Shown here: piece by piece, positions 17,059 to 26,451 of the stretch
Layout: every line of letters starts with the position of its first letter
Numbering within the stretch: position 1 is the stretch's first letter
Source: Shewanella oncorhynchi
Lineage (GTDB): Bacteria > Pseudomonadota > Gammaproteobacteria > Enterobacterales > Shewanellaceae
DNA: 64,000 nucleotides
NCBI RefSeq assembly: GCF_012584455.1
Contig: NZ_JABAEB010000008.1
Span: forward strand, 48,680 to 112,679
Direction: 5' to 3'
Translations under genes and position numbers: made by a program
The notes under the pieces: model-generated
Seen by the model: only the letters and a program-made list of their open reading frames with translations
Told to the model about the DNA's origin: nothing
The model's database searches: none

Positions 17059-18072
17059 TTAGAGCAGCAGAGCACTAACCTGTTCGCGGTTCGTATTTCC
17101 CTGCGCCATCAAAGATGTCACTTGATAGGCAAAAGGATAGGGTTGCATAAATTTATGCAAATGTTGGAGTTCAAATTTGGGCTGACTAGATGCGGTCAAT
17201 TGCTTAACCTTCACCAGTAGTAAACGGTGGGATGCTTTAATATCATCAATTTGCACTGTGACTTTTTTATCTACCTTTGACACTTTAGCCAATGTCATTT
17301 TTAACTTTTCAGTATCCGTAAAATTCCATTCACGGGGATCCTGCCAACTAAATTTCTCTTCTAATGGTATATTCCTCGGCTCACCCGCTGGCAATCTTTG
17401 CCCTTCGCCCACCATTAAAATCCCCCCATTGAGCTTCATCCAAGTCTCATGCTGTGCAGTAAACACTGTGTCATTGGTCGATAAGCGGTCAATACTTATC
17501 CCTATCGAAGCTAAAACAGGCTCTATGATATCTTGTAGCTCTAAGCGATTTTTATTGGCAGGCAAAAGCAAATGCAATGTTTGCTTCTCAGTAAAAAGCG
17601 TAATCCGCTCATCGCGGTTCTTAGGTGATGTGAGATCGACTCGTCGGAACCTAAAAAAATGTAATGCCGCAGGCTGGGATGCTGAAATCAAATTCAAGTG
17701 ATGATCGAGTAAACGCTTTCCTTGGTAATAAGGCCTAATCTCGATTAATTGTCTTCGACACTCCTCCGCTTTATGTAATGCATCTTCAACAACTGTGTTT
17801 TTACTGAACAAGCAGGTTTGTAGCTGTTTGTTCAGTTGACCTAGGATACTCTTGGCAGAAATCAAGCTCTGTAACACCACTTGCGATGCACTAATATTAT
17901 GTTGCTCTTGAGTCACCTTAGCCCAACGTCCATAGGCTTCCAATCTATGCTTAGGTATGGGCCTCGCTTTCGGTGCACTGCGGGGCACACCTGATATCGG
18001 AGCAACATAATGAGACGTTACCGTCTGACTTTGACGTAACTGACTAAGTGACTCACCTATCCCTTTGATCAT
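17059..18072 (-). CDS. lafW: LafW-like flagellin-related or hook-associated protein
   Basis: This 337-residue protein lies between flgL and the flagellins and is not one of the standard structural proteins. Its last 20 or so residues (QVTSLMAQGNTNREQVSALL) strongly resemble the D0 C-terminal helix of flagellins and FlgL, so it is probably exported and assembled. The N-terminus also contains helical segments (about 45-110) but no clear flagellin D0 start. A gene called lafW, described as hook-associated, exists in the lateral clusters of Vibrio and Aeromonas, and position suggests this is its counterpart. It is 12 bases from flgL, so likely the last gene of the flg operon. Function is inferred. 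Confidence 0.5.
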   Translation of the reverse strand: MIKGIGESLSQLRQSQTVTSHYVAPISGVPRSAPKARPIPKHRLEAYGRWAKVTQEQHNISASQVVLQSLISAKSILGQLNKQLQTCLFSKNTVVEDALHKAEECRRQLIEIRPYYQGKRLLDHHLNLISASQPAALHFFRFRRVDLTSPKNRDERITLFTEKQTLHLLLPANKNRLELQDIIEPVLASIGISIDRLSTNDTVFTAQHETWMKLNGGILMVGEGQRLPAGEPRNIPLEEKFSWQDPREWNFTDTEKLKMTLAKVSKVDKKVTVQIDDIKASHRLLLVKVKQLTASSQPKFELQHLHKFMQPYPFAYQVTSLMAQGNTNREQVSALLL

Positions 18073-18084
18073 TTAACTCATTAC

Positions 18085-19002
18085 CTACATATGATTGAAA
18101 AGGGACAGTTGGCTTATCTGTACAAAAGTTTGCTGGGTAATTTTTAATGCGGTCAATTTAACATTGAACTCGGCAGTCGCAGCGGCATAATCAAGCTCCT
18201 GCGTTTCACCTATCACTTGCTTACTAAACAACACCATCTCTTCATGGGAGCTTTTGACTAACGCGAGATTATTTTGCTTGCCACCAAAATCAGTAATCGC
18301 CGCACCTATGCTATCTAAGGTTTCGCTTAACGCTGTCTGTATTCCATTAGCTGCCGCACTAAAAGCGGCATCGCTTGGTGATAAGCTTGGGTCCTTTAGT
18401 ACGTTAATATAGTCCATTGTTTGATTTAAAATATCTTGACCAGCATTGGAGAATAAAACCTTTTCGGCGGTGACATTAGCTGTAGTCCATGACGAGTTAG
18501 AGGTTTGCACCGTTCTCTCGCTAGCATCGCCTTGATAGACATATCGCCCAGTTGCATCCTTCACTACCGCAGCTTTCTCAATCGCGTTACCCGAAAACAG
18601 GTAATTACCCGACTCATCAGTGGCGTTAATATTATCCACTAATCCCTTTAAGAGTTCTTCCATTTCAGAAGCATAGGATGCTCTATCCTCTTTCGAGAGA
18701 TTTGAGCTATTAGTGGCGATACTGATTTCCTTCATCCGCTGCTGCGTCTCAACCATGCTGGATAAATAGGTTTCAGCACGGCTCATATTGGTACTTAAGG
18801 AATCGATATTTTTAATGTATTGCTGTACTAGTGCTAAATCGCGTTGGTTATCCATTACCCGAACAACACCAATAGGATCATCCGAAGGCGATAGTATTGA
18901 AACACCTTTAGAGAGCATTTGATTCAAACGTGCCACATCATAGGTCGTGTTCTGCAAACTGTTTAAATTGTTAGTGTATAAATTTTGCATTGTTACACGC
19001 AT
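18085..19002 (-). CDS. flgL: Flagellar hook-filament junction protein FlgL
   Basis: FlgL (HAP3) joins the hook-side adaptor FlgK to the filament. The 305-residue product has the flagellin-like D0/D1 N-terminus with the FlgL signature (LNQMLSKGVSILSPSDDPIGVVRVMDNQRDL, about 27-57), the conserved NYLFSG motif near residue 138, and a C-terminal D0 helix (FNVKLTALKITQQTFVQISQLSLF). It starts at ATG 19002 with AAGGA upstream, directly after flgK (11-base gap). Confidence 0.93.
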   Translation of the reverse strand: MRVTMQNLYTNNLNSLQNTTYDVARLNQMLSKGVSILSPSDDPIGVVRVMDNQRDLALVQQYIKNIDSLSTNMSRAETYLSSMVETQQRMKEISIATNSSNLSKEDRASYASEMEELLKGLVDNINATDESGNYLFSGNAIEKAAVVKDATGRYVYQGDASERTVQTSNSSWTTANVTAEKVLFSNAGQDILNQTMDYINVLKDPSLSPSDAAFSAAANGIQTALSETLDSIGAAITDFGGKQNNLALVKSSHEEMVLFSKQVIGETQELDYAAATAEFNVKLTALKITQQTFVQISQLSLFNHM

Positions 19003-19013
19003 GAATAAAGTCC

Positions 19014-20387
19014 TTAAAAGCTACTAAGCATAGTTTGAAACAGTTGATCTGCGGTGGAAATCACCTTCGCATTTGCCATATATGACTGCTGATAGATGAT
19101 CAAATTAATCCCTTCTTCATCGGGATTTACACCACTGGTACTCGCCCATTGGGACTGCGCATCTTTTTGCAAATCTACACTGGTTTTAGCAAATGAAATC
19201 GCTTGACGAGAAGCAGAACCTAACTGGCCAACCTTGCTGGAAAAGGATTCCGCTAAGCTTGTATTACTGCCAAGGCTAGTAAAGCTCAGCTCTTTATTCG
19301 CTAGCTGTACTAAAGCTTTTAAATTTGCGTTATCGCCTTGGGTGCCATCTTTACCAAAGGCAAGTTTATCAGGCGTAAAACCTGCCGTTAGAGATAAGCT
19401 TCCTCCTGGGTTATTAGCTTGATAAGTAAATAAATCCTGTGACGGTGTCGCACCATTTAAGTCAGTGCCTGAAGCAAGAATAGAATTAAACTCAGTCGCT
19501 AACATGACCGCTAATTCATCTATGTACTGTTGCGAATCCGCAAGCTGCACATCACGGTACGTAAGCAAGGCACCTAAACTGCCACCAGCGGTTTCATCAA
19601 CATTAAACTGGCTAGCACCAAATTGGATAGTCACCAAATCGTTCTTAGGATTGGTAGGATCGGGATTACTCGTTAACTTAGCAGCAGTATTTCCCGTCAA
19701 TAGCGGCTCACCTCGGGCCAGCGAGATATTGACCATGCCTTGGCTATCTTCAACAACCCGAATATCTAAAATCGCAGCTAAGTCATCAATTGCAGCATCT
19801 CGACTATCTTGCAGTGCAGGGGGAATAGTTCCTGTCACACTCGCCGCCTGAATGTCGCGGTTGAAACTGGCAATAATATTTAGTTGTGAGTTGATCTCTT
19901 TTACGGATGAACCAAGCTGTCCATTGATCTGATTACGTTGCGAATCAATATTGTCGTTGATTGCATTCACTCTTTGGGCAACGGCTTTAGCCTCATTAAG
20001 TACACCTTGTCGGTAGGCAATGAGATTAGGTTGTTCCATAGATGAATTGAGGGCTGCGAATAATTGATCTAGGCCTTTGGAGATATTATTCCCTTCGGCA
20101 CCAAATACTTGTTCAGCCTGACGCAAATAACTACTTTGCACTTTAGAAAAACCAACAGCACTCGTGGTTTGCCATAACTGCGCGACTTCGTATTGATCAG
20201 AGATCCGTCTAACACCATCAACAAACACGCCCGCACCGGAGCCATAAGCACCGCCACCAACCGAACTTAACATCACCTGCTGACGTGAATAGCCTGCAAC
20301 CATAGCATTAGCAACGTTATTTGAGGTTGCATTCAATGCGGCCATGCTTGCCAATAAGCCAGACTTACCAATGTTCAACATGCTCAT
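19014..20387 (-). CDS. flgK: Flagellar hook-associated protein FlgK
   Basis: FlgK (HAP1) is the first adaptor on the hook. The 457-residue product starts with the rod/hook family helix (MLNIGKSGLLASMAALNATSNNVANAMVAGYSRQ; the ANA-x-x-x-GYSRQ form is typical of FlgK) and ends with the D0 helix (GINLIIYQQSYMANAKVISTADQLFQTML). At 457 residues it is shorter than the roughly 550 of E. coli FlgK, with a smaller exposed middle region. Its ATG overlaps the flgJ stop by 4 bases (ATGA). Confidence 0.93.
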   Translation of the reverse strand: MSMLNIGKSGLLASMAALNATSNNVANAMVAGYSRQQVMLSSVGGGAYGSGAGVFVDGVRRISDQYEVAQLWQTTSAVGFSKVQSSYLRQAEQVFGAEGNNISKGLDQLFAALNSSMEQPNLIAYRQGVLNEAKAVAQRVNAINDNIDSQRNQINGQLGSSVKEINSQLNIIASFNRDIQAASVTGTIPPALQDSRDAAIDDLAAILDIRVVEDSQGMVNISLARGEPLLTGNTAAKLTSNPDPTNPKNDLVTIQFGASQFNVDETAGGSLGALLTYRDVQLADSQQYIDELAVMLATEFNSILASGTDLNGATPSQDLFTYQANNPGGSLSLTAGFTPDKLAFGKDGTQGDNANLKALVQLANKELSFTSLGSNTSLAESFSSKVGQLGSASRQAISFAKTSVDLQKDAQSQWASTSGVNPDEEGINLIIYQQSYMANAKVISTADQLFQTMLSSF

Positions 20388-20791
20388 TTAAAATCCTTCA
20401 CAACGGGCCGCATAATAAGTGCAGGCTGCATCGCTGTTGTTGTCATCTGTTGAGGATCAAAGGCGACCGGATCTTTCTCAGACTGAAATGAACGTGATAG
20501 CTGCTTGGTCATCACGTCAGCCAAGCCCATACCATTGACTTGGCTTAAACGACTTGCCAATTCCGCATCATGTAAATCTTGATACAGACCATTATTGCTT
20601 TTGGAAGTTAAAGGATTATCTTCATCGGCCATAGCGTCGGTGGCTGAGCGCATTTGCTTAAGTACCGTTTGCAGGAACTGCGCCTCAAATTGTTGACTGA
20701 CTAATTTAAGTGCACCTTGCTCGCCATTCGCCTTAATCAAATCATCAGCATTCAGCTTATTTAAGTAACCGCCCGTATTTTCAATTTTCAT
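20384..20791 (-). CDS. flgJ: Rod-binding protein FlgJ, single-domain form lacking muramidase
   Basis: The 135-residue product corresponds to the N-terminal rod-cap half of FlgJ only (LVSQQFEAQFLQTVLKQMRSATDAM at about 30-55, then YQDLHDAELASRLSQVNGMGLADVMTKQL). In E. coli and in polar systems of related genera FlgJ has a second, C-terminal peptidoglycan hydrolase domain of about 150 residues. Here it is missing, and no separate muramidase gene follows, so rod penetration of the wall must rely on another hydrolase. It overlaps flgK by 4 bases and the flgI stop by 1, so the reading frame end is not a sequencing artefact. Confidence 0.88.
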   Translation of the reverse strand: MKIENTGGYLNKLNADDLIKANGEQGALKLVSQQFEAQFLQTVLKQMRSATDAMADEDNPLTSKSNNGLYQDLHDAELASRLSQVNGMGLADVMTKQLSRSFQSEKDPVAFDPQQMTTTAMQPALIMRPVVKDFK

Positions 20792-21903
20792 TAAATCACC
20801 ACCAAATCAGCTTCTAAAGAGCCCGCTTCCGCCAAAGCTTCTAGAATTGCCATCAAGTCCATTGGTGTCGCACCTAAGCTATTTACGGCACGCACGATTT
20901 CTTCAATTGCTGTGCCCTCGGGCCAAACAAACATACGTTTGTTACCTTGTTCGACCAATACTTGGCTATCATTCGTCACCACGGTTTCCCCTGCGGCATT
21001 ACCAAGATAAGCGCCATTAGGCTGGCTCACGTTTTCCCGTTCAACAATAGTCACTGTAAGATTGCCATGGCTCACAGCGGCTTTACGAACCACAACATCT
21101 CCCCCTAATACCACTGTGCCTGTACGACTATTAAACACGATTCGAGGTGAACGTCGGCCTTGGTCAATCTTGAGTTCTTCAAGCATTGACATAAAAGTCA
21201 CACGCTCTCGATTCGACTTAGGCGCGTGTATCAGAACCTTGGCATGATCTTGCGCACGTGCAACATCGGGTCCAAATAGTTCATTAACAGCCCGTTCGAT
21301 ATTTCGGGCGGTTTTAAAGTTGGGATCCTTAAGGTTTAATATGATGTCTTCATTATCACTAAAGTTACTTTTGATTGGTGCCTCAAGTAAGGCACCATTG
21401 GGGATAGTGCCAACAGTTGGCACATTCACAGTCACAGATGATCCATTACGACCGGCGGCAGAAATACCGCCAACAACTAAGTTGCCCTGCGCTACCGCGT
21501 AAACCTCACCATCGACAGCCCTAAGAGGAGTCATTAATAAGGTTCCGCCCTGAAGACTTTTTGCATCACCAAGGGATGAAACCGTCACATCTAAGGATTG
21601 TCCTGGGCTCGCCAGAGAAGTAATAGTCGCATGCACAGCAACGGCGGCGACGTTCTTTAACTTAGGATCGGTTTTATCATCAATCTGTACACCAAACTGC
21701 TTAAGCATATTGACGACAGATTGACTGGTAAATTTAACTTGAGAGCGGTCACCCGTCCCATTTAATCCGACGACTAAGCCATAACCCACGAGTTGGTTAT
21801 CACGCAGACCTTGCACATCGACAATATCCATCAAGTAACGGCTTTGCTCTTCTGCTTGCAATGTACCAGTAGTCAAAAGTAGCAATAATAAACAACGAAG
21901 CAT
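20791..21903 (-). CDS. flgI: Flagellar P-ring protein FlgI
   Basis: FlgI forms the periplasmic P-ring around the rod. The 370-residue product has a cleavable signal peptide ([17 protein letters not shown], 17 residues), then the highly conserved start of the mature protein ([27 protein letters not shown]) and later family stretches ([30 protein letters not shown]). I chose ATG 21903 with AAAGGA upstream; the frame extends to 21933 but that would hide the signal peptide. It lies 14 bases after flgH and shares one base with flgJ (TAATG). Confidence 0.93.
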   Translation of the reverse strand: MLRCLLLLLLTTGTLQAEEQSRYLMDIVDVQGLRDNQLVGYGLVVGLNGTGDRSQVKFTSQSVVNMLKQFGVQIDDKTDPKLKNVAAVAVHATITSLASPGQSLDVTVSSLGDAKSLQGGTLLMTPLRAVDGEVYAVAQGNLVVGGISAAGRNGSSVTVNVPTVGTIPNGALLEAPIKSNFSDNEDIILNLKDPNFKTARNIERAVNELFGPDVARAQDHAKVLIHAPKSNRERVTFMSMLEELKIDQGRRSPRIVFNSRTGTVVLGGDVVVRKAAVSHGNLTVTIVERENVSQPNGAYLGNAAGETVVTNDSQVLVEQGNKRMFVWPEGTAIEEIVRAVNSLGATPMDLMAILEALAEAGSLEADLVVI

Positions 21904-21917
21904 CAAAATATCCTTTG

Positions 21918-22580
21918 CTAGAGCGGGAACCATGGACTATTGAAATAGCGAGAAGCCCATCCCATAGCATTACTGTCGGCAATGGCACCTTGACCACCAT
22001 AAATAATTCGAGCATCGGCAATGCGTTGCGACGATATCGTATTGTCATTACCTATATCATCAGCACGTATAATGCCAAGTAAGCGTAAATACTCATCGCC
22101 CTGATTCAATCGCAGCCATTTTTCACCACGTATCAACAAGGTACCATTAGGTAAAACCTTAGAAACAGTTACAGTGATTGAACCTGATAACTGGTTTTGC
22201 TGTGTACTTGAGCCTGCACCATTAAACCCTCTCGAAAAAGAGGTTTTACCGTCAGCATTGGCCGTTTTATCACCAATATTGCCCGCAAGTCCCATACCCA
22301 TATCTTGTTCTTTGTTGGTCTTGGTATCCGCTTTCTTACTCGAATAGGTTTTTTCATCTAACGCGACGGTTAAAATATCGCCCTCACGGAAAGCACGTTT
22401 ATCCTTAAAAAGCGTCAACATGAAACCGGGACGATAAAGACTGCCATCCTTTGCATCTGGCAGGCTGTAGTCAATCTCAGGCGGTGCCCACTCTTTAGTG
22501 CCAGGTTTAGTCTCCTTATCTGGAATATGCGACATACAACCCGATAACAGTGCAAACCATAAAAACCATAACCAACGCAT
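21918..22580 (-). CDS. flgH: Flagellar L-ring lipoprotein FlgH
   Basis: FlgH is the outer-membrane L-ring lipoprotein. The 220-residue product has a lipoprotein signal with lipobox LLSGC (acylated Cys15), and conserved motifs GSLYRPG (about 50), [51 protein letters not shown] and the C-terminal [13 protein letters not shown]...W family pattern. The start is ATG 22580 with AGAGG upstream; the frame extends to 22649 inside flgG but lacks a signal there. Finding both L- and P-ring genes shows a full Gram-negative basal body. Confidence 0.93.
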   Translation of the reverse strand: MRWLWFLWFALLSGCMSHIPDKETKPGTKEWAPPEIDYSLPDAKDGSLYRPGFMLTLFKDKRAFREGDILTVALDEKTYSSKKADTKTNKEQDMGMGLAGNIGDKTANADGKTSFSRGFNGAGSSTQQNQLSGSITVTVSKVLPNGTLLIRGEKWLRLNQGDEYLRLLGIIRADDIGNDNTISSQRIADARIIYGGQGAIADSNAMGWASRYFNSPWFPL

Positions 22581-22590
22581 GATTGCCTCT

Positions 22591-23376
22591 CTAAACCGAT
22601 TGATTGAGGAACTTGAGCATATCGTCTGAGGCTGACACAACTTTGGCATTCATCTCATATGCTCTCTGCGTGGAAATCATTTCGACCATTTCTTCCACCA
22701 CGTTGACGTTTGCGCCCTCTAGCGCACCCTGTCTTAAAGCACCTAAAGCTTGATCACCCGCCACACCTTCAACCGCCACACCCGATGCAGCAGTTTCACG
22801 GTAAAGGTTGTCACCTCGAGCTTCTAACCCTGCTGGATTAGTAAAGTTAACAAGCGTGATTTGACCTAAATCTTGAGGTTCAGCTTCACCCGCCATTTTC
22901 GCTGTGACTACACCATCGTTAGCAATGGTAACGGTTAGCGCATCTTCAGGGATCACGATATTGGGCACTAAAGGTAAACCTTGTGACGTGACCATCATGC
23001 CTTCGCTGCTGCGATAAAACTGACCGTCACGGGTATAAGCAAGATCGCCATTTGGCTCTTCTACTTGGAAAAAACCATGACCTTCGATCGCTAAATCCAA
23101 CTGCTGACTGGTATTTTGCATATCCCCAGTAGTGAATATTTTTTGAGTACCAACGACTCTCGTTCCTGCACCTAATTGCAGACCCGATGGCAGATTATTC
23201 AGTGCATCAACCTGTCCACCTGGCTGACGTTGAACCTGATAAAACAGATCATTAAACGCAACACGGTCACGCTTAAAACCAGTGGTATTCACGTTTGCCA
23301 AGTTGTTGGCAATCGCAGTCATTTTCGTATCTTGTGCTGTTAGGCCGGTTTTACTTACCCATAACGCTGATTGCAT
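22591..23376 (-). CDS. flgG: Flagellar distal rod protein FlgG
   Basis: FlgG forms the distal rod. The 261-residue product has normal length and the classical N-terminus (LWVSKTGLTAQDTKMTAIANNLANVNTTGFKRDR), with the family marker FNDLFYQVQRQPG soon after and the C-terminal EMVEMISTQRAYEMNAKVVSASDDMLKFLNQSV helix of rod/hook proteins. It follows flgF after an 11-base gap and is 10 bases before flgH. Confidence 0.95.
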   Translation of the reverse strand: MQSALWVSKTGLTAQDTKMTAIANNLANVNTTGFKRDRVAFNDLFYQVQRQPGGQVDALNNLPSGLQLGAGTRVVGTQKIFTTGDMQNTSQQLDLAIEGHGFFQVEEPNGDLAYTRDGQFYRSSEGMMVTSQGLPLVPNIVIPEDALTVTIANDGVVTAKMAGEAEPQDLGQITLVNFTNPAGLEARGDNLYRETAASGVAVEGVAGDQALGALRQGALEGANVNVVEEMVEMISTQRAYEMNAKVVSASDDMLKFLNQSV

Positions 23377-23387
23377 ACCAATAATCC

Positions 23388-24122
23388 TTAAACATTGCCC
23401 AGCAGACGATTACCAGCCTCGGCCAGCTTTTCTGCACTTTTCATTAACTTAACTTGAATCTCAAATTGACGACTCAAATCCATAGATGCAATAAGCTCTG
23501 ACACGGCCTGCACGTTACTCGACTCAAGGAAGCCACTATCCACTAACACACCTTCATCTTGTGGCACTGCTTGACCATCACGACGATAGAGCAATCCATC
23601 TTGCCCCTTTTGCATTAAGGCAAAGTCAGGATTCACTAGCTTTAATCGGCCCACTTCCTCAATGATCCCGCCTTCGGAGGGTAAAACACTGACTGTGCCG
23701 TCTTCACCCACAAAGACATCTTTATGCTCAGGCAACGCTATCGGCCCATCAACGCCTAATACAGGTCGGCCATCGATAGTCAGTTGCCCCTCGGCATTGG
23801 TCTCAATTGCACCTGAACGGGTGTATGCTTCAACACCGTCAACAGCCACACTGAACAAGCCTCGATCGCGGATCGCTAAATCCAATGAACGGCCCGTAGG
23901 ATTGATCACCCCACTTTGCTGGCTAAAACCACTACTCTCAGTCTGTGCCATAACCCTTGTGTTCAAACTATTACCTTGAACAGCTAAAGGCACGGCATTA
24001 ACGCGCTCAAGGTCGGCTTTAAATCCTGCAGTTTCAGCGTTAGCCAAGTTATTCGCGCGAATACTTTGCGCCTCAAGAATACGAACTGCACCACTGGCGG
24101 CGGTATAAAGCATCTTCTCCAT
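23388..24122 (-). CDS. flgF: Flagellar proximal rod protein FlgF
   Basis: FlgF is a proximal rod subunit. The 244-residue product starts with a FlgF-type helix (LYTAASGAVRILEAQSIRANNLANAETAGFKADLERV), contains the FlgE/F/G beta core (RSLDLAIRDRGLFSVAVDGVEAYTRSGAIETN, about 80-111), and ends with LIASMDLSRQFEIQVKLMKSAEKLAEAGNRLL. It is placed between flgE and flgG as usual. Confidence 0.93.
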   Translation of the reverse strand: MEKMLYTAASGAVRILEAQSIRANNLANAETAGFKADLERVNAVPLAVQGNSLNTRVMAQTESSGFSQQSGVINPTGRSLDLAIRDRGLFSVAVDGVEAYTRSGAIETNAEGQLTIDGRPVLGVDGPIALPEHKDVFVGEDGTVSVLPSEGGIIEEVGRLKLVNPDFALMQKGQDGLLYRRDGQAVPQDEGVLVDSGFLESSNVQAVSELIASMDLSRQFEIQVKLMKSAEKLAEAGNRLLGNV

Positions 24123-24136
24123 GTCAGTGTCTCTTC

Positions 24137-25339
24137 TTAAATGGCATTAAGTAATGCTTGTTGCATAGTCGAGTTCACATCAAGAACTTTGGCGTTAGAT
24201 TGATAATTACGTTGTGCCGACATGAGGTTAACCATTTCAGCGGTCGTATCCACATTCGAGCCCTCTAAATACCCCCCCGTTACAGTGCCCATAGTTCCTG
24301 TAGATGGCGCCCCCATAATCGCTTGCCCAGCGGTATTTGTAGCCACCCAAGCATTGTTACTCACGGCCGATAAACCGTTGGGATTGCTAAAGTTTGCGAG
24401 GACGACCTGACCCTGTAATTGATCTTGGCCGTTAGTATAAGTGCCATACAACATACCATTGTCATCCAGACGCACACCTTTCAATTCACCCGAGGTGTAA
24501 CCGTCTTGAGATAAGCTGGAGTTGTTATATTTGGCGGCATACTGAGTGCTTTTATCAAAATTGATATCAAATTTAAGCGGTGATGCCCCATTACCCAATG
24601 TAAGGTCGAAGGTATCCTTTGTTGTAGTTGGATCTAAAATGCCTTTTGAATCAAATTTTAATGTTGTTTGGTCTGGCAGAAGAGTCCCATCCAGAGTGTA
24701 ATTAACCGTCCACTCATTCGGCGCTGTTTTTACATAATACTGAGTCACCACATGCTCTGTACCCAAAGAGTCGTAGACACTGGTGGTACCAATAGAGTGA
24801 TAACTATCAATATTTTTAGGATCAAATGGCACGGCTGGGACAGCTGGAGGAATAACATCGACTCTCGCATCGAGATTTGAAACCATGCTGACATTCGTTG
24901 TGGCTTTGGCCGCTAAAGAAGCCGTTTGTACCTGTAAATCACCCGCATTACCAGTTTGCAATCTTCCCGTCGCATTCACAGAATATCCCTGTAAACGATT
25001 ACCGACTGGATCGGTTATAAAGCCTTGATTGTCCTTATGGAACATCCCTGCTCTAGCATACATGGCGCCGCCATCATTCCCCTTGAGAACAAAAAAGCCT
25101 TCGCCTTGGATCCCCATATCAAGCTGACGACCGGTATAAGTTAAGCTGCCACCTTTAGAGAAGTTTTGGCTCGTTGACATCACGCCAACGCCACCCGCCT
25201 GACTACCATTATAAATGGATGCAAATTCACTACGGCCACCGCGAAACCCACTCGTTGATGCGTTAGCAATGTTATTACTGATAGTGTTGAGGTCTTGAGT
25301 CGTCGCCTGTAAACCACTTAAAGCTATGTTAAATGACAT
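24137..25339 (-). CDS. flgE: Flagellar hook protein FlgE
   Basis: FlgE builds the hook, the universal joint between rod and filament. The 400-residue product has the rod/hook N-terminus (SFNIALSGLQATTQDLNTISNNIANASTSGFRGGR), the beta core with GRQLDMGIQGEGFFVLKG at about 72-89, a large central domain, and the C-terminal helix DTTAEMVNLMSAQRNYQSNAKVL. Length is close to E. coli FlgE (402). It lies 15 bases before flgF and 22 bases after flgD. Confidence 0.95.
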   Translation of the reverse strand: MSFNIALSGLQATTQDLNTISNNIANASTSGFRGGRSEFASIYNGSQAGGVGVMSTSQNFSKGGSLTYTGRQLDMGIQGEGFFVLKGNDGGAMYARAGMFHKDNQGFITDPVGNRLQGYSVNATGRLQTGNAGDLQVQTASLAAKATTNVSMVSNLDARVDVIPPAVPAVPFDPKNIDSYHSIGTTSVYDSLGTEHVVTQYYVKTAPNEWTVNYTLDGTLLPDQTTLKFDSKGILDPTTTKDTFDLTLGNGASPLKFDINFDKSTQYAAKYNNSSLSQDGYTSGELKGVRLDDNGMLYGTYTNGQDQLQGQVVLANFSNPNGLSAVSNNAWVATNTAGQAIMGAPSTGTMGTVTGGYLEGSNVDTTAEMVNLMSAQRNYQSNAKVLDVNSTMQQALLNAI

Positions 25340-25361
25340 CTTAATATCCTATAAAAATAAT

Positions 25362-26024
25362 TTACGAAACTTCAGAAATATTGAGCACAGAAACAACCCC
25401 AACACCATGGCCCATTTCAGCCATCATCATGCCGGATGCACTGGAGAAATGGATTCTCTCAATCGGTGCCTTAATATACGTTGGCGCAACTAAACTATTT
25501 TCACCTAGTGTCGCCTTAGCTTTGATTTCATATTGGCCTGCAGACAACCCCAGCTCAGCAGGATCGATAGAGAACCGAACATCACCAACATCCTGAGCAC
25601 CGAGTTGAATAGTGCTAACGACCTGACCTTGTGCATCGATAATTTCAAGATCTAAGCCTTCAGCTGCATTCTCTAAATACACTTTGCCTTCAACCGCTTC
25701 ACCATCGAGCTGAAACTCAGACACAGGCACCATGGCATTCTTACCAATCAAAGATGCCGACTGTACTATGCCCAAATTTTCCATCATGACCATTTGGCTT
25801 GATTGATTCTTCCGCATTCCCTCTAAGCTTTCGACCTGCGAAAACTGCGCTAATTGAGAGATATACTCAGCACTGTTAAGCGGTTTAGTGGGATCTTGAT
25901 TCTTGATTTGCGCGATCATTAAGGTCATAAATTCATTCTTTAATGACGCAGCATCATTCCCTGGTGCCGCTAATGCACCTGCAGGATTCTGAATCGAGTT
26001 GTTACCAGAGCGAGCCAATTCCAT
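25362..26024 (-). CDS. flgD: Flagellar hook-cap scaffold protein FlgD
   Basis: FlgD caps the growing hook and is discarded afterwards. The 220-residue product carries the conserved N-terminal export and capping region (LKNEFMTLMIAQIKNQDPTKPLNSAEYISQLAQFSQVE, about 28-65) that nearly defines the family, followed by two beta-rich domains (LDLEIIDAQGQVV, GLSAGQYEIKAKATL). It begins 2 bases after the flgC stop. Confidence 0.93.
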   Translation of the reverse strand: MELARSGNNSIQNPAGALAAPGNDAASLKNEFMTLMIAQIKNQDPTKPLNSAEYISQLAQFSQVESLEGMRKNQSSQMVMMENLGIVQSASLIGKNAMVPVSEFQLDGEAVEGKVYLENAAEGLDLEIIDAQGQVVSTIQLGAQDVGDVRFSIDPAELGLSAGQYEIKAKATLGENSLVAPTYIKAPIERIHFSSASGMMMAEMGHGVGVVSVLNISEVS

Positions 26025-26026
26025 TG

Positions 26027-26443
26027 CTATTTATTCCCTAGTTGCAATAAACCTTGCTGCATAGAACGCGCACGATTCATGATTTCAACACTGGTTTCAA
26101 ATGAACGACTTGCCGCCATCATGTCAGCCATTTCTTCAATCGTGTTCACATTAGAGTAAGCAACATAGCCTTGTTCATTGGCAAAGGGATGATTCGGCTC
26201 ATAACGCATATCCAATGGGGCATCCGCTTGGACTATGTCACTCACTTCAATCGAAGCACCAATCGCACCTTGTTGAGTCGCATCGTAAATAGTCGCAAAT
26301 ACGGGTTTTAATGCTCGATAGGCCGACTCAGGGTTTTCGGCGGCAGTTCCAGCGTTAGCTAAGTTACTCGCGACTGTATTTAAACGTATGGTCTGAGCAT
26401 TCATGCCAGCACCCGCTATTTGATAAATATCGCCAAATGACAT
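26027..26443 (-). CDS. flgC: Flagellar proximal rod protein FlgC
   Basis: FlgC is a proximal rod subunit. The 138-residue product has a rod-type N-terminus (YQIAGAGMNAQTIRLNTVASNLANAGTAAENPESAYRALKPVF), a central YEPNHPFANEQGYVAYSNVN motif characteristic of FlgC, and the C-terminal MADMMAASRSFETSVEIMNRARSMQQGLL helix. It starts 8 bases after flgB. Confidence 0.95.
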   Translation of the reverse strand: MSFGDIYQIAGAGMNAQTIRLNTVASNLANAGTAAENPESAYRALKPVFATIYDATQQGAIGASIEVSDIVQADAPLDMRYEPNHPFANEQGYVAYSNVNTIEEMADMMAASRSFETSVEIMNRARSMQQGLLQLGNK

Positions 26444-26451
26444 ACAGGCTC

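Noticed and set aside
13742..17060. Canonical sigma-28 promoters (TAAA-N15-GCCGATAA) at the flagellins
   Set aside because: No GCCGATAA-like -10 box is present in any of the three leader regions; the shared element is GTCGCCTTA instead.
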